A stretch of DNA of 64,000 nucleotides from Pseudomonas sichuanensis (GCF_003231305.1 NZ_QKVM01000029.1:1-64000); one strand, 5' to 3'; counted from the stretch's first letter, positions 1 through 9,425 are shown. Notes: generated from the letters alone by a model not told the origin. Made by a program: numbers and translations.

Positions 1-12
1 TGGTCAGTTGAT

Positions 13-65
13 CTTTACGCCTTCTTTATGCCCTGACCCCACCCCCCATCTCGCCCCTTTACGCC
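13..65 (+). promoter_or_regulatory. Three phased CTTTAYGCC repeats, candidate KdpE operators
   Basis: Near-identical 9-mers lie at 13-21 (CTTTACGCC), 24-32 (CTTTATGCC) and 57-65 (CTTTACGCC), upstream of kdpF. Their start-to-start spacings are 11 and 33 bp, about one and three helical turns, so all three would face the same side of the DNA. E. coli KdpE is known to bind T-rich direct repeats upstream of kdpFABC. Assigning these repeats to KdpE is inference from position, repetition and phasing. No clear -35/-10 pair could be fixed. Confidence 0.4.
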
Positions 66-123
66 CCTCCCTCGGACAATTTCCCCAAAGCGGCCCTCAT
101 GCCGCATCAAGGGAGATGGGCTC

Positions 124-213
124 ATGTACATGCTCGATGGGCTGTCACTGCTGTTGGCGGTGGCGTTGGCGGTTTACCTGCTGGTGGCGCTGCTGCGCGC
201 CGATCGCAGCTAA
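124..213 (+). CDS. kdpF: KdpF, small membrane subunit of the K+-transporting ATPase
   Basis: This 29-residue protein has a single hydrophobic helix (leucine, valine and alanine from about residue 7 to 25) ending in a basic/acidic tail RADRS. It sits 9 bp before kdpA, exactly where KdpF lies in other kdpFABC operons. KdpF is known to stabilise the KdpABC complex in the inner membrane. A GGGAGA ribosome site lies about 8 bases before the ATG at 124; an in-frame ATG at 130 is an alternative start. The length matches the family's usual 29 residues or so. It would be missed by a minimum-length gene finder. Confidence 0.85.
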   Translation: MYMLDGLSLLLAVALAVYLLVALLRADRS

Positions 214-222
214 GGGGCGGCC

Positions 223-1917
223 ATGCACAGTTACGATTACCTGCTATTGCTGGCGTTCTTCGCCATCGTGCTGCTACCGGCACCCTGGCTTGGGCGTTTC
301 TACTTCAAGGTGATGGAAGGCCAGCGCACCTGGCTGACCCCGCTGCTCGGCCCGGTGGAGCGGGGCTGCTATCGCCTGGCTGGGGTCAACGCCGGGCAAG
401 AGCACAACTGGAAGCAGTACACCTTGGCCCTGCTGGCCTTCAACCTGGCCGGCTTCGGGCTGCTGTTCGCCGTCCTGCTGCTGCAAGGCAGCCTGCCGCT
501 CAACCCGCAGCACCTACCGGGCCAGGAATGGTCATTGGCGTTCAACACAGCGGTCAGCTTCATGACCAACACCAACTGGCAGTCCTACAGCGGTGAGGCC
601 TCGGTCAGCTACCTGAGCCAAATGCTCGGCCTGACCGTGCAGAACTTCGTCAGCGCCGCCACCGGCCTGGCCGTGCTGGTCGCCCTGTGCCGTGGTATCG
701 CCCGGCGCTCGACCACCACACTGGGCAACTTCTGGGTCGACCTGACCCGCGCCACCCTCTACGGCCTGCTGCCGCTGTGCATCGTGCTGGCGCTGCTGCT
801 GGTGTGGCAGGGCGTGCCGCAGACCTTCGCCGACTACGCCCATGCCGTCACCTTGCAGGGTGCCGACCAGACCATCCCGCTCGGCCCGGCCGCCAGCCAG
901 ATCGCCATCAAGCAACTGGGCACCAACGGTGGCGGCTTCTTCGGCGTCAACTCGGCGCACCCGTTCGAGAACCCCACGGCCTGGAGCAACCTGTTCGAGG
1001 TGGCCTCGATCATCCTGATCCCGGTGGCGCTGGTGTTCACCTTCGGCCGCTACGTCAAGGACCTGCGCCAGAGCCGCGCGATCATCGCCTGCATGCTGGC
1101 GCTGTTCCTGATCGGCGGCAGCACCGCGCTGTGGTCGGAGTACCAGCCCAACCCGGCCTTCGAGAGTGCCCAGGTGCAACAGAGCGCGCCGCTGGAAGGC
1201 AAGGAGAGCCGCTTCGGCACCACCGGTTCGGTGCTGTGGACGGTCACCACCACCGCCGCCTCCAACGGCTCGGTCAACGCCATGCACGACAGCCTCAACC
1301 CGCTGACCGGCATGGTGGCGATGGTCAACATGATGGTCGGCGAGGTGATCTTCGGCGGCGTCGGCGCAGGCCTGTACGGCATGCTGCTGTTCGTGCTGAT
1401 CGCGGTGTTCCTGGCCGGCCTGATGATCGGCCGCACCCCGGAGTACCTGGGCAAGAAGCTGCAGGCCCGTGAAGTGCAACTGCTGGTGGCGACCTTGCTG
1501 GTGATGCCGGTCGGCGTGCTGGTGCTCGGCGCCATCGCCGCCAGCCTGCCAGGCCCGGCCGGCGCGGTGAGCAACCCCGGTGCCCACGGCTTCAGCCAGT
1601 TGCTGTACGCCTACACCTCCGGCACCGCCAACAACGGCTCGGCTTTCGCCGGCTTCGGCGCCAACACCCCCTACCACAACGTGATGATCGCCCTGGCCAT
1701 GCTGATCGGCCGCTTCGGCTACATCCTGCCGGTGCTGGCCCTGGCCGGCAGCCTGGCGGCGAAGAAGAGCGCGCCGCAGGGACTGAACAGCTTCCCCACC
1801 CACGGCCCGCTGTTCACCACGCTGCTGCTGGTGACCATCCTGCTGGTCGGTGGCCTGACCTTCCTGCCGACCTTGGCCCTGGGGCCGATCGCCGAACACC
1901 TGAGCCTGGGTTTCTGA
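223..1917 (+). CDS. kdpA: KdpA, K+-binding and translocating subunit of the Kdp ATPase
   Basis: KdpA forms the K+-selective channel-like subunit of the KdpFABC P-type ATPase in the inner membrane. The 564-residue length fits the family. Many transmembrane helices are visible, and the protein has the GTNGGGFFGVNSAHPFENPT selectivity-filter segment near residue 230, plus later pore-type loops such as NGSAFAGFGANTP. It follows kdpF by 9 bp and precedes kdpB by 10 bp, consistent with one transcript. Expression is expected under K+ limitation through KdpDE encoded downstream. Nothing suggests truncation. Confidence 0.97.
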   Translation: MHSYDYLLLLAFFAIVLLPAPWLGRFYFKVMEGQRTWLTPLLGPVERGCYRLAGVNAGQEHNWKQYTLALLAFNLAGFGLLFAVLLLQGSLPLNPQHLPGQEWSLAFNTAVSFMTNTNWQSYSGEASVSYLSQMLGLTVQNFVSAATGLAVLVALCRGIARRSTTTLGNFWVDLTRATLYGLLPLCIVLALLLVWQGVPQTFADYAHAVTLQGADQTIPLGPAASQIAIKQLGTNGGGFFGVNSAHPFENPTAWSNLFEVASIILIPVALVFTFGRYVKDLRQSRAIIACMLALFLIGGSTALWSEYQPNPAFESAQVQQSAPLEGKESRFGTTGSVLWTVTTTAASNGSVNAMHDSLNPLTGMVAMVNMMVGEVIFGGVGAGLYGMLLFVLIAVFLAGLMIGRTPEYLGKKLQAREVQLLVATLLVMPVGVLVLGAIAASLPGPAGAVSNPGAHGFSQLLYAYTSGTANNGSAFAGFGANTPYHNVMIALAMLIGRFGYILPVLALAGSLAAKKSAPQGLNSFPTHGPLFTTLLLVTILLVGGLTFLPTLALGPIAEHLSLGF

Positions 1918-1927
1918 GGAATCATTG

Positions 1928-3982
1928 ATGAACATGCCCATTCCTGACGTGAAGGCGCAACGCAGCGCCAAGGACCAGACCCGCTTCGCCGCGCTGTGGC
2001 GCCCGGCGCTGCTGCAGGCCTTCGTCAAGCTCGACCCGCGCCAGCTCAAACGCTCGCCGGTGATGCTGGTGGTGGCCTTCACTGCGCTGCTCACCACGCT
2101 GCTGTGTTTTGCCCCCGAAAGCGGCGTGAGCACCGGCGTGGCGGTGCAGATCAGCGTATGGCTGTGGTTCACCGTGCTGTTCGCCAACTTTGCCGAAGCC
2201 CTCGCCGAGGGCCGCGGCAAGGCCCGCGCCGACAGCCTCAAGGCCGGCAGCCAGGGCCTGACCGCGCAACGCCGCAAGAGCGACGGCAGCTACGAGACCG
2301 TCGCCGCCAGCCAGCTGCGCAAGGACGACGTAGTACGCGTGGTGGCCGGCGAGATGATCCCCGGTGACGGCGAGGTGCTCGAAGGCATCGCTGCGGTCAA
2401 CGAGGCCGCCATCACCGGCGAGTCCGCGCTGGTGATCCGCGAGTCCGGCGGCGACCGCTCGGCCGTCACCGGCAACACCCGCCTGGTCTCCGACTGGCTG
2501 CTGATCCGCATCTCCAGCAACCCCGGCGAATCGACCCTGGACCGCATGATCGCCCTGGTCGAAGGCGCCAAGCGCCAGAAAACCCCCAACGAGATCGCCC
2601 TGGACATCCTGCTGATCGGCCTCACCCTGATCTTCCTGATCGTGGTGGTGACCCTGCAGCCGTTCGCTCGCTTCGCCGGCGGTAGCCTGCCGCTGATCTT
2701 CCTCGCCGCCTTGCTGGTGACGCTGATCCCCACCACCATCGGCGGCCTGCTGTCGGCCATCGGCATCGCCGGCATGGACCGCCTGGTGCGCCTGAACGTG
2801 ATCGCCCGCTCCGGCCGCGCGGTGGAGGCGGCCGGCGACGTGCACACGCTGATGCTCGACAAGACCGGCACCATCACCTTCGGCAACCGTCGCTGCAGTG
2901 CCCTGCATGCCGCCTCGGGCGTGACCGCCAAGGAACTGGGGGAGGGTGCCTTGCTCGCCTCGCTGGCCGACGACACCGCCGAAGGCAAGTCCATCGTCGA
3001 GTACCTGCGCCAGCTGCATGACTTCGCTGAACCCTCGAGCAGCCAGTACCAGGCCATCGCCTTCAGCGCCGAGACGCGCCTGTCGGGCATCGACTTCCAG
3101 CAGCACCGCTACCGCAAGGGCGCCGTCGATGCGGTGCTGGCCTTCGTCGGCATGCAACGCCTGGAAATGCCGGTACCCCTGGCCCGTGAAGTGGAGCGCA
3201 TTGCCCAGAGCGGCGGCACACCGCTGCTGGTGTGCGTCGACAAGCGCCTGCTCGGCGTGATCCACCTCAAGGACGTGGTCAAGCCCGGCATCCGTGAGCG
3301 CTTCGCCGAGCTACGCAAGCTGGGCATCCGCACCGTGATGGTCACCGGCGACAACCCGCTGACCGCCGCGGCCATTGCCGCCGAAGCCGGCGTGGATGAC
3401 GTGCTCGCCGAAGCCACCCCGGAGAAGAAGCTGGCGCGCATCCGCCAGGAGCAGAACGACGGCCGCCTGGTGGCCATGTGCGGCGACGGCGCCAACGACG
3501 CGCCGGCCCTGGCCCAGGCTGACGTGGGCATGGCCATGAACGACGGCACCCAGGCCGCCCGCGAGGCCGCCAACATGGTCGACCTCGACAGCGACCCGAC
3601 CAAGCTGCTGGACGTGGTGCAGGTGGGCAAGGAGCTGCTGGTCACCCGCGGCGCGCTGACCACCTTCTCCATTGCCAACGACGTGGCCAAGTACTTCGCC
3701 ATCCTGCCGGCGCTGTTCGCCGCCATCTACCCGCAATTGGGCGTGCTCAACCTGATGCAGCTGGCCAGCCCGCAGAGCGCGATCCTCTCGGCCATCGTGT
3801 TCAACGCGCTGATCATCATCGTGCTGATCCCCCTGGCCCTGCGCGGGGTGCGGGTGCAGGCCGCCAGCGCCGCCCACCTGCTGCGGCGCAACCTGCTGAT
3901 CTATGGCCTGGGCGGGATCCTTGTGCCGTTTGCCGGGATCAAGCTGATCGACCTGCTGCTCAACGCCCTGCACCTGGTTTGA
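1928..3982 (+). CDS. kdpB: KdpB, catalytic P-type ATPase subunit of the Kdp K+ pump
   Basis: KdpB hydrolyses ATP through a phospho-aspartate intermediate to drive K+ uptake through KdpA. The DKTGTIT phosphorylation motif is present (Asp about residue 311), together with TGES in the actuator domain, the hinge MVTGDNPLTAAAIA and the GDGANDAPALAQADVG motif of P-type ATPases. The length, 684 residues, is normal. I chose the ATG at 1928, with GAGGA upstream; a TTG directly before it at 1925 is in frame but less likely. The gene lies between kdpA and kdpC in the expected order. Confidence 0.97.
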   Translation: MNMPIPDVKAQRSAKDQTRFAALWRPALLQAFVKLDPRQLKRSPVMLVVAFTALLTTLLCFAPESGVSTGVAVQISVWLWFTVLFANFAEALAEGRGKARADSLKAGSQGLTAQRRKSDGSYETVAASQLRKDDVVRVVAGEMIPGDGEVLEGIAAVNEAAITGESALVIRESGGDRSAVTGNTRLVSDWLLIRISSNPGESTLDRMIALVEGAKRQKTPNEIALDILLIGLTLIFLIVVVTLQPFARFAGGSLPLIFLAALLVTLIPTTIGGLLSAIGIAGMDRLVRLNVIARSGRAVEAAGDVHTLMLDKTGTITFGNRRCSALHAASGVTAKELGEGALLASLADDTAEGKSIVEYLRQLHDFAEPSSSQYQAIAFSAETRLSGIDFQQHRYRKGAVDAVLAFVGMQRLEMPVPLAREVERIAQSGGTPLLVCVDKRLLGVIHLKDVVKPGIRERFAELRKLGIRTVMVTGDNPLTAAAIAAEAGVDDVLAEATPEKKLARIRQEQNDGRLVAMCGDGANDAPALAQADVGMAMNDGTQAAREAANMVDLDSDPTKLLDVVQVGKELLVTRGALTTFSIANDVAKYFAILPALFAAIYPQLGVLNLMQLASPQSAILSAIVFNALIIIVLIPLALRGVRVQAASAAHLLRRNLLIYGLGGILVPFAGIKLIDLLLNALHLV

Positions 3983-3995
3983 AGGAGAGACTGAC

Positions 3996-4559
3996 ATGAC
4001 TGCTTATGTACGCCCGGCCTTGAGCCTGATCCTGTTGATGACCGTGGTCACTGGTGCCCTGTACCCACTGGCGGTGACCGGGATTGCCCAGGTGGCGTTC
4101 CCCGACCAGGCTAATGGCAGCCTGGTGCGTGACGACAAAGGTGAAGTGCGCGGTTCGGCGCTGATCGCTCAGGAGTTCAAAGGCGATGGCTGGTTCCAGT
4201 CGCGGCCCTCGGCGGGGGCGTATGCCACCGTGGCCAGCAGCGCGAGCAACCTGTCGCCGAGCAACCCGGCACTGGCCGAGCGGGTCAAGGGCGAGGCCGC
4301 CGCGCAATACCAGGCGCAGCAGGGGCCGGTGCCCTTGGCGCTGCTGACCACCTCTGGCAGCGGCCTGGACCCGCACCTGCCGCCGCAAGCCATCGCCTAC
4401 CAGCTGCCGCGTGTGGCGGCGGCGCGGCAGGTGCCGGTGGAGCGCTTGCAAGTGCTGGTGAATGACGCCACCCTTCGCCCATTGGTCGGGCCGCCGGTGG
4501 TCAATGTGCTGGCGCTGAACCAGGCGCTTGAGCGTTTGGCACCTGTTAACCGGCACTGA
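3996..4559 (+). CDS. kdpC: KdpC, assembly/ATP-affinity subunit of the Kdp ATPase
   Basis: KdpC is a 187-residue subunit with one N-terminal membrane helix (about residues 8-30, LSLILLMTVVTGALYPLAVTG) and a soluble domain that helps KdpB bind ATP. Recognisable family segments are GSALIAQEF, WFQSRPSA, SNLSPSNPAL, TTSGSGLDPHL and the C-terminal NVLALN. An AGGAGAG ribosome site precedes the ATG, 13 bp after kdpB. The gene closes the structural operon; a REP element separates it from kdpD. Confidence 0.96.
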   Translation: MTAYVRPALSLILLMTVVTGALYPLAVTGIAQVAFPDQANGSLVRDDKGEVRGSALIAQEFKGDGWFQSRPSAGAYATVASSASNLSPSNPALAERVKGEAAAQYQAQQGPVPLALLTTSGSGLDPHLPPQAIAYQLPRVAAARQVPVERLQVLVNDATLRPLVGPPVVNVLALNQALERLAPVNRH

Positions 4560-4561
4560 CA

Positions 4562-4650
4562 AGGGGCCGCTTTGCGGCCCTTCGCGGGTAAACCCGCTCC
4601 CACAGGGGAAGCTTGGCGCTATCCCTGTGGGAGCGGGTTTACCCGCGAAG
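4562..4650. repeat. REP inverted pair between kdpC and kdpD
   Basis: A GGGCCGC-TTT-GCGGCCC hairpin at 4564-4580 is followed by two inverted copies of a REP arm (4580-4607 and 4623-4650) with the core GGGAGCGGGTTTACCCGCG. Such Pseudomonas REP palindromes fold into stable stem-loops and may attenuate read-through from kdpC into kdpD or protect the 3' end of kdpFABC mRNA. Confidence 0.85.
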
Positions 4651-4694
4651 GCCTGCGCAGCAGGCCCAAAATCGCAATCTGTAAAGGATGAACC

Positions 4695-7349
4695 ATGAGC
4701 AACCCCACCCGCGCCGACGCGCTGTTGGCCGGCCTGCCCCGCGAAGGCCGGGGCCGGCTCAAGGTATTCCTCGGCGCCGCGCCCGGGGTCGGCAAGACCT
4801 TCGCCATGCTCCAGGCCGCCCACGCTCAGCAGCGCCAGGGTGTGCAGGTGGTGGCCGGGGTGGTCGAAACCCACGGCCGCGCCGAAACCGAGGCCCTGCT
4901 CGGCGGCCTGCTCCAGCAACCCTTGCTGCGCAGCGAATACCGTGGCGTGCTGCTCGAAGAAATGGACCTCGACGGCCTGCTCAAGGCCAAGCCCCCGCTG
5001 GTGCTGGTCGACGAGCTGGCCCACAGCAACGCCCCCGGCAGCCGCCACGCCAAGCGCTGGCAGGACGTGCAGGAACTGCTGGCCGCCGGCATCGACGTGT
5101 ACACCACGGTCAACGTCCAGCACCTGGAAAGCCTCAACGACAAGGTGCGCGACATCACTGGCGTGCAGGTGCGCGAAACCCTGCCCGACTGGGTGCTGCA
5201 GGAAGCCTTCGAACTGGTGCTGATCGACCTGCCGCCGCGCGAGCTGCTGGAGCGCCTGCGCGAGGGCAAGGTCTATGTGCCCGAGCAGGCCCGCGCCGCC
5301 ATCGACGCCTATTTCTCCCAGACCAACCTCACCGCCCTGCGCGAGCTGGCAATGCAGACCGCCGCCGCCCAGGTGGATGCCGACCTGGCCAGCGGCTACC
5401 GCCAGCGCGGCCAGGAAGCGCCAGCCTTGCGCGGCCGGCTGCTGGTCGGCATCGACGGCGACGACCAGGCCGAACGCCTGGTGCGCCATGCCAGCCGCGT
5501 TGCGCAACGCCGCCATTTGCCGTGGAGCGTGGTGCACGTCGACAACGGCCGCCTGCGCGACGAAACCGCCCGCCATCGTCTGCAGGCCGCCCAGCAACTG
5601 GCCGAACGGCTGGGCGGTGAAGTGGTGCTGCTCAGGGCGGGGGAGGTGGCCCGCACGTTGATCCAGCACGCCGCCGAACGCCGCGCCAGCCTGGTGCTGG
5701 TGGGCCAGTCCAGGGACCTGCTGCGCCGCCGTTTCTTCGGTGCCGGCGTTGCGGCACGCCTGCTGCGCGAAAGCCATGGCCTGGAAATCAACGTGCTCGA
5801 CCGCGACGCCCAGCCACAACCGGCCAGCGCTGCGGCCAAGCGCGTGTGGGTGTGGCGCCACTACCTGCTGGCGCTGGTGGCCACGGTGCTGGCCGCCGGC
5901 CTGTCATGGGCGGTGTCCAGCGTGCTGGCGCTGCCCAATATCTCGCTGGTGTTCCTCGCCGCCGTGCTGCTGGTAGCGGTGCGCAGCAGCCTCGGCCCGG
6001 CGTTGGCCTGCGCCGTCCTGTCGTTCCTTGCCTACGACTTCCTGTTCATCCCGCCGAACTTCTCGTTCAGCATCCAGCGCGAAGAAGACGTGCTGACCCT
6101 GGTGTTCTTCCTGTTGATGGCCGCGCTCACCGGCAACCTCGCCGCCCGCCAGCGCCGCCAGTTGCAGGCCCTGCGCGAAACCCAGGCGCAGACCAACCAG
6201 TTGCTCGACCTGTCGCGCCGGCTGACCGTGGCCACCGATCGCCAGGCCGTGTTCAGCGCTGCCGGCCAGCACCTGAATGGCTGGCAGGACGTGCAGGTGT
6301 GCCTGCTCGAACGTAGCGCCGACGGCCTGCTGCAAGTCGCCAGCGGCGATGCCCCGGCCTTCACCGACAACGAACGCGCCGCCGCCGAATGGGCCTGGCA
6401 ACACGGCCAGGCCGCAGGCTTCGGTAGCGATACCTTGCCCCACGGCCGCTGGTGGTGGTGGCCGCTGGCCGTGGAGGAGCAACCCCTGGCCTTGCTCGGC
6501 GTGCGCCCGCGCAGCGGCGAAGCCATGGGCGCCCAACGCCGCCGCCTGTTGATGGCCCTGGCGCAGCCCCTGGCCCAGGCCCTGGCCCGCGCCCGCCTGG
6601 GCGAGCAACTGGAGGCCGCGCGCCTGCACGGCGAAACCGAGCAACTGCGCAGCGCCTTGCTCGCCTCGGTGTCCCACGACCTGCGCACCCCGCTCACGTC
6701 CATGCGCGGCAGCATCGACAGCCTGCTGGCGCTGGGCGACGCCATCCCCCCGGACGACCGCCGCGAGTTGCTCGAAGGCACTCGCGATGAAGCCGAGCGC
6801 CTGGACCGCTATATCCAGAACCTGCTGGACATGACCCGCCTCGGCCACGGCAGCCTCAAGCTCGCCCGCGACTGGGTGGCCCCCGCCGATATCGTCGGCA
6901 GCGCCCTCAACCGCCTGCGCGTGGTGCTGGCGCCGCTGCGCGTGCACACCGATGTGCCCGGCGAGCTGCCGCTGCTGTTCGTGCATGCCGCGCTGATCGA
7001 GCAGGCGCTGGTGAACGTGCTGGAGAACGCCGCGCGCTTCTCGCCGCCACAAGGGCGGCTCGACTTGCAGGTGAAGGTGCAGGACCAGCAACTGTGCTTT
7101 GCCGTCAGCGACCAGGGCCCCGGCATCCCCGAGGACGAGCGCGAAAAGATCTTCGACATGTTCTACACCGCCGCCCGTGGCGACCGCGGCGGGCAGGGCA
7201 CCGGGCTGGGCCTGGCGATCTGCCAGGGCATGATCGGCGCCCACGGCGGGCGCATCCTGGTGGGCGAGGGCCTCGATGGCCACGGCACCTGCATCACTCT
7301 ATGCTTGCCGCTGCCCACTCAACCCGATAGCGAAAGTGAAGCCCCATGA
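4695..7349 (+). CDS. kdpD: KdpD, sensor histidine kinase for K+ limitation
   Basis: KdpD senses low K+ or turgor and phosphorylates KdpE. Visible domains in order are: the N-terminal KdpD domain with a Walker A-like GAAPGVGKTF near residue 30; a USP-like domain (about 250-370); a membrane block of four hydrophobic helices (about 390-490, DUF4118 type); a GAF-like linker; and the kinase core with SVSHDLRTPL (phospho-acceptor His about residue 661), an N-box NVLENAARFSP and G-boxes DQGPGIPEDE and GTGLGLAI. The length of 884 residues is normal. It overlaps kdpE by 4 bp, so the two are translationally coupled. Confidence 0.96.
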   Translation: MSNPTRADALLAGLPREGRGRLKVFLGAAPGVGKTFAMLQAAHAQQRQGVQVVAGVVETHGRAETEALLGGLLQQPLLRSEYRGVLLEEMDLDGLLKAKPPLVLVDELAHSNAPGSRHAKRWQDVQELLAAGIDVYTTVNVQHLESLNDKVRDITGVQVRETLPDWVLQEAFELVLIDLPPRELLERLREGKVYVPEQARAAIDAYFSQTNLTALRELAMQTAAAQVDADLASGYRQRGQEAPALRGRLLVGIDGDDQAERLVRHASRVAQRRHLPWSVVHVDNGRLRDETARHRLQAAQQLAERLGGEVVLLRAGEVARTLIQHAAERRASLVLVGQSRDLLRRRFFGAGVAARLLRESHGLEINVLDRDAQPQPASAAAKRVWVWRHYLLALVATVLAAGLSWAVSSVLALPNISLVFLAAVLLVAVRSSLGPALACAVLSFLAYDFLFIPPNFSFSIQREEDVLTLVFFLLMAALTGNLAARQRRQLQALRETQAQTNQLLDLSRRLTVATDRQAVFSAAGQHLNGWQDVQVCLLERSADGLLQVASGDAPAFTDNERAAAEWAWQHGQAAGFGSDTLPHGRWWWWPLAVEEQPLALLGVRPRSGEAMGAQRRRLLMALAQPLAQALARARLGEQLEAARLHGETEQLRSALLASVSHDLRTPLTSMRGSIDSLLALGDAIPPDDRRELLEGTRDEAERLDRYIQNLLDMTRLGHGSLKLARDWVAPADIVGSALNRLRVVLAPLRVHTDVPGELPLLFVHAALIEQALVNVLENAARFSPPQGRLDLQVKVQDQQLCFAVSDQGPGIPEDEREKIFDMFYTAARGDRGGQGTGLGLAICQGMIGAHGGRILVGEGLDGHGTCITLCLPLPTQPDSESEAP

Positions 7350-8041
7350 GCCAAGCCGCCACCCTGCTGGTGATCGACGACGAACCGCAGATCCGCAAGT
7401 TCCTGCGCATCAGCCTGGCGTCCCAGGGCTACAAGGTGATCGAAGCCGCTACCGGCAGTGAAGGCCTGGCCCAGGCCGCCTTGAGCAAGCCAGACCTGGT
7501 GGTGCTCGACCTCGGCCTGCCGGACATGGACGGCCAGCAAGTGCTGCGCGAGCTGCGTGAATGGAGCACGGTGCCGGTGATGGTGCTGTCGGTGCGCGCC
7601 AGTGAAGTGCAGAAGGTCGATGCGCTGGACGGTGGTGCCAATGACTACGTGACCAAGCCGTTCGGCATCCAGGAATTCCTCGCCCGCGTGCGCGCATTGC
7701 TGCGCCAGGCGCCGCAGGTGGGCAGTGCAACTTCGACGGCCAGCTTTGGGCCGCTGGTGGTGGACTTTGCCTTTCGCAAGGTGACGCTGGAGGGGCTGGA
7801 GGTGGCGCTGACGCGTAAGGAATACGCGTTGCTGGCGCAGCTGGCCGGGCACCCGGGGCGGGTGATTACCCAACAGCAGTTGCTCAAGGATATCTGGGGG
7901 CCGACCCATACCGATGACACCCATTACCTGCGGATTGTGGTGGGGCACCTGCGCCAGAAGCTGGGGGATGACCCCACCGCGCCGCGGTTCATCATTACCG
8001 AGGCGGGGGTGGGGTATCGGTTGGTGGCACCAGCGGTTTAG
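7346..8041 (+). CDS. kdpE: KdpE, OmpR-type response regulator of kdpFABC
   Basis: The 231-residue protein has an N-terminal receiver domain (acidic pocket DDE at 11-13, phospho-acceptor Asp55 in VVLDLGLPD, conserved Lys in TKPFG) and a C-terminal winged-helix OmpR/PhoB domain (LTRKEYALLAQLAGHPGRV, then THYLRIVVGHLRQKL). KdpE activates kdpFABC when phosphorylated by KdpD. The ATGA overlap with kdpD indicates coupled translation. The repeats at 13-65 are its likely targets. Confidence 0.96.
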   Translation: MSQAATLLVIDDEPQIRKFLRISLASQGYKVIEAATGSEGLAQAALSKPDLVVLDLGLPDMDGQQVLRELREWSTVPVMVLSVRASEVQKVDALDGGANDYVTKPFGIQEFLARVRALLRQAPQVGSATSTASFGPLVVDFAFRKVTLEGLEVALTRKEYALLAQLAGHPGRVITQQQLLKDIWGPTHTDDTHYLRIVVGHLRQKLGDDPTAPRFIITEAGVGYRLVAPAV

Positions 8042-8070
8042 CCGCAGAGCGGTTTTGCTTGGTCGATCCT

Positions 8071-8174
8071 GGGGCTGCTTCGCAGCCCTTTCGCGGCACA
8101 AGGCCGCTCCTACAGTAGACGGTGGCCTCCTGTAGGAGCGGTCTTGTGCCGCGAAAGGGCCGCAAAGCGGCCCC
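8071..8174. repeat. REP inverted pair between convergent kdpE and lysA
   Basis: Two inverted REP arms (core TTTCGCGGCACAAGGCCGCTCC and its reverse complement, one mismatch) are flanked by GGGCTGC-TTC-GCAGCCC and GGGCCGC-AAA-GCGGCCC hairpins. The position between converging genes suits a bidirectional transcription barrier, although there is no clear U-tract. Confidence 0.8.
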
Positions 8175-8189
8175 AGAAAGTGCGACGCC

Positions 8190-9425
8190 TTACACACCCA
8201 GCTCCAGCGCCAGCAGCTCCTGCACAGTCTGCCGCCGGCGGATCATGCGCAGGCTGCCCTGCTCGATCAGAAACTCCGGCAACAACGGCCGGCTGTTGTA
8301 GTTCGACGACATGGACGCGCCGTAGGCCCCGGCATCGTGAATCACCAGCAGGTCACCTACCTTGGCTTGCGGCAGTACCTGGGGCGTCAGCTCCTGATCG
8401 TCCTGGGTAAACACATCCCCGGACTCGCACAGCGGCCCGGCCACCACGGTTGGTTGCAGCGGGCGATTGACGGGCCGCCCCACGGCATCGAACAGGCTCA
8501 TGCGGTGGTAGGCGCCATACATCGCCGGGCGCATCAGGTCGTTGAAGCCGGCGTCCACCAGGATGTAGTGCTTGCTGCCCATCTGCTTGACGGCGCGCAC
8601 CTCGGCCACTAGGTAGCCAGACTCCGCCACCAGGAAGCGCCCCGGTTCGATCTCCATGCGCACGGGGTGGCCGAGCATCGCTTCGATCTCCGCCCGCGCC
8701 ACGGCCCAAGTGCGGGCATAGCACTGCAGGTCCACCGGCTGGTCGTCCTGACGGTACGGCGTGGACAGCCCGCCGCCGATGGAGAAGGCTTCGATGTCCA
8801 TGCCCAGTTGGCCGATCAGCCCGACCATGGCCCCGGCCACCTGCTCCAGGTGCTGGTAATCCACCCCCGAGCCGATGTGCATGTGCACGCCCACCAGGTG
8901 CAGGCCGTGCTGCTTCACGCAGGCCAGCGCCTCGGGCAGTTGCTCGTGCCAGATGCCGTGCTTGCTGTTTTCACCGCCGGTGTTGGTCTTGCGGCTGTGG
9001 CCGTGGCCGAACCCTGGGTTGATGCGCAGCCACACCCGGTGCCCGGGGGAGCGTTCGCCCAGTTGGCGGAGCATGTCGATGGAACCGGCGTTCACTTCGA
9101 TACCGGTCTCGACCACCCGCGCCAGGGTCGGCTGGTCCAGCACGTCGCAGGTCAGCACCACCCCGGCCGGCTCGCCGGTTACTTGCGCGCCCGCGGCGAA
9201 GGCACGTTCCATTTCACCCAGCGAGACCGCATCGAGCACCAGGCCGCGTTCGCGGATCAGGCGCAGCACGTGCAGGTTGGGGTTGGCCTTTTGCGCGAAA
9301 CGGACGGTGTCGAAGTGCTGCAGCAGTTGGTCGATGCGCTGGCCGATGGTTTGTGCGTCGTAGGCCCACAGGGGCGAGCCGTGTTGGCGGACGGCGTCGG
9401 CCAGGAGGGTGGAAGGGGTGCTCAT
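8190..9425 (-). CDS. lysA: Diaminopimelate decarboxylase paralogue
   Basis: This is a fold-III PLP decarboxylase of 411 residues, predicted to convert meso-diaminopimelate to L-lysine. The PLP lysine lies in FAQKANPN (about residue 46). Other family motifs are VNAGS, HMHIGSG, the phosphate-binding SIGGGLSTPY, EPGRFLVAESG and the C-terminal CESGDVF and HDAGAYGASMSSNYNSRP. It is divergent from a LysR-type activator, as lysA/lysR are in E. coli. It lacks the dapF partner usual for the main pseudomonad lysA, so it may be a second copy. AAGGAA precedes the ATG at 9425. Confidence 0.9.
   Translation of the reverse strand: MSTPSTLLADAVRQHGSPLWAYDAQTIGQRIDQLLQHFDTVRFAQKANPNLHVLRLIRERGLVLDAVSLGEMERAFAAGAQVTGEPAGVVLTCDVLDQPTLARVVETGIEVNAGSIDMLRQLGERSPGHRVWLRINPGFGHGHSRKTNTGGENSKHGIWHEQLPEALACVKQHGLHLVGVHMHIGSGVDYQHLEQVAGAMVGLIGQLGMDIEAFSIGGGLSTPYRQDDQPVDLQCYARTWAVARAEIEAMLGHPVRMEIEPGRFLVAESGYLVAEVRAVKQMGSKHYILVDAGFNDLMRPAMYGAYHRMSLFDAVGRPVNRPLQPTVVAGPLCESGDVFTQDDQELTPQVLPQAKVGDLLVIHDAGAYGASMSSNYNSRPLLPEFLIEQGSLRMIRRRQTVQELLALELGV

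Noticed and set aside
532..3265. Long minus-strand open frames opposite kdpA and kdpB (for example 532-2277 and 1922-3265)
   Set aside because: They are antisense shadows of high-GC kdp genes, rich in Gln, His, Arg and Gly with no domain or ribosome site.
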